Part shown: positions 6,326 through 6,767 of the stretch, piece by piece
How positions within the stretch are numbered: position 1 is the first letter of the stretch
How the letters are laid out: the number at the start of each line of letters is the position of its first letter
Assembly (NCBI GenBank): GCA_018695085.1
Contig: JABHOU010000434.1
Location: 1-6,767 of the forward strand
Length of the DNA: 6,767 bases
Direction of reading: 5' to 3'
Source of the DNA: Opitutia bacterium
Lineage (GTDB): Bacteria > Verrucomicrobiota > Verrucomicrobiia > Opitutales > Seribacteraceae
Made by a program: the position numbers and the translations under genes
Notes under the pieces: generated by a model
Seen by the model: only the letters and a program-made list of their open reading frames with translations
The model's database searches: none
What the model was told of the DNA's origin: nothing

Positions 6326-6767
6326 GACTAGTGAGAAAAGATTCGGGATGATATTGGATGCCGAAAAGTCGCTTTTCGCAATCTTCGAAGGAGAGCGGTA
6401 CGTTGCGGATGCGATCGCGAGCGGTGGTGCGAATTCCTGTGGGCAAGCTTGACAGGCTTGAGGGTTCAACTTGGAGAGAGTGGTAGCGGCCGACCTTTAC
6501 GGGGGGCTCGATACCATTATAGGTGATGGATTCGGGATCAGTCTCGATTTCGGTTTCCACTCCATGGAGGACTTGCGTTTGTCGAACGATGGTGGCTCCT
6601 TCCTCTTCGAGCATTAGCTGAAACCCCAGACAGACTCCGAGGATTGGTTTCTTGCCACGCAGTTGTTGATAGAGTGCCTGAGTTTCCGGATAGTCCGCCG
6701 GCTTCCCGGGACCAGGTGAAAAGACGACCATCCTGGATTTTTCTGAATTTGCGGCTTCGACAGCTTC
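6279..6767 (-). CDS. pabA: Class I glutamine amidotransferase, PabA/TrpG type, 5' end cut by window
   Basis: This subunit releases ammonia from glutamine for aminodeoxychorismate synthase (PabA) or anthranilate synthase (TrpG). The frame is open across the right edge: twelve codons precede the internal ATG at 6731, and the conserved N-terminal strand expected before SPGPG is missing, so the true start lies outside. Counting from that ATG, the motifs are VVFSPGPG (2-9), GVCLGFQ (32-38) with nucleophile C34, HGVET (56-60), GRYHSL (81-86) and YHPESF (127-132) with the catalytic pair H128 and E130. GVCLGFQ replaces the commoner GVCLGHQ. PabA and TrpG cannot be told apart by these motifs, and one protein can serve both pathways. 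Followed by pabC and folP, a p-aminobenzoate role is most likely. It might also be the C-terminal half of a fused synthase, since its partner is not in view. Its last 47 nt overlap the proposed pabC start. Confidence 0.9.
   Translation of the reverse strand, partial: EAVEAANSEKSRMVVFSPGPGKPADYPETQALYQQLRGKKPILGVCLGFQLMLEEEGATIVRQTQVLHGVETEIETDPESITYNGIEPPVKVGRYHSLQVEPSSLSSLPTGIRTTARDRIRNVPLSFEDCEKRLFGIQYHPESFLTSHGHAILANVIRYCMG

Noticed and set aside
6326..6469. Longer pabC starting at the ATG at 6469.
   Set aside because: It would add 48 residues read from within pabA with no family similarity and would overlap pabA by about 190 nt.
1..6767. Search by eye for tRNA genes, CRISPR repeats, insertion-sequence ends, riboswitches and phage-like genes.
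   Set aside because: Nearly all of the window is covered by recognised genes, and the short gaps show no repeat array, cloverleaf or element end that I can support.

Overview
The window suggests a bacterium of the Planctomycetota–Verrucomicrobiota group, with Verrucomicrobiota my first guess. The evidence is a paired PSCyt1/PSCyt2/PSD1 (DUF1549/DUF1553) protein gene and DUF1501 gene, a combination largely confined to and expanded in those phyla. Base composition looks roughly balanced, and clear Shine-Dalgarno sequences are scarce before the starts. This assignment is inference; no rRNA or other phylogenetic marker is present. Every gene I can support is on the minus strand, so transcription runs from high to low coordinates. 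The rest of the window, including the whole plus strand, holds only shadow reading frames.

Right part (about 6767 down to 3784): a compact folate-synthesis operon in the order glutamine amidotransferase (pabA/trpG type, cut by the window edge) – pabC – folP – folB – folK. The first two genes belong to the route from chorismate to p-aminobenzoate. FolB and FolK turn dihydroneopterin into 6-hydroxymethyl-dihydropterin pyrophosphate, and FolP joins that product to p-aminobenzoate to give dihydropteroate. The junctions are tight: pabA and pabC overlap by about 47 nt, pabC and folP share an ATGA, and folB and folK overlap by 11 nt with a TTG start for folK. The only loose junction is folP–folB, with 61 nt.

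Left part (3669 down to 1): after a 114-nt spacer comes a large exported protein with two CxxCH motifs, an inserted LamG/concanavalin-like domain and a C-terminal PSD1 domain. It is followed 22 nt later by the start of a DUF1501 protein with a twin-arginine-like leader, which runs off the left edge. These two are probably co-transcribed and act outside the cytoplasm. Their substrate is not known from the sequence, and I see no functional link to the folate genes.

I found no RNA genes, mobile elements, CRISPR arrays or convincing terminators, and no previously undescribed system. The points most worth checking are the start and N-terminus of PabC, the TTG start of folK, the LamG insertion in the PSD1 protein, and whether the amidotransferase is free-standing or fused.
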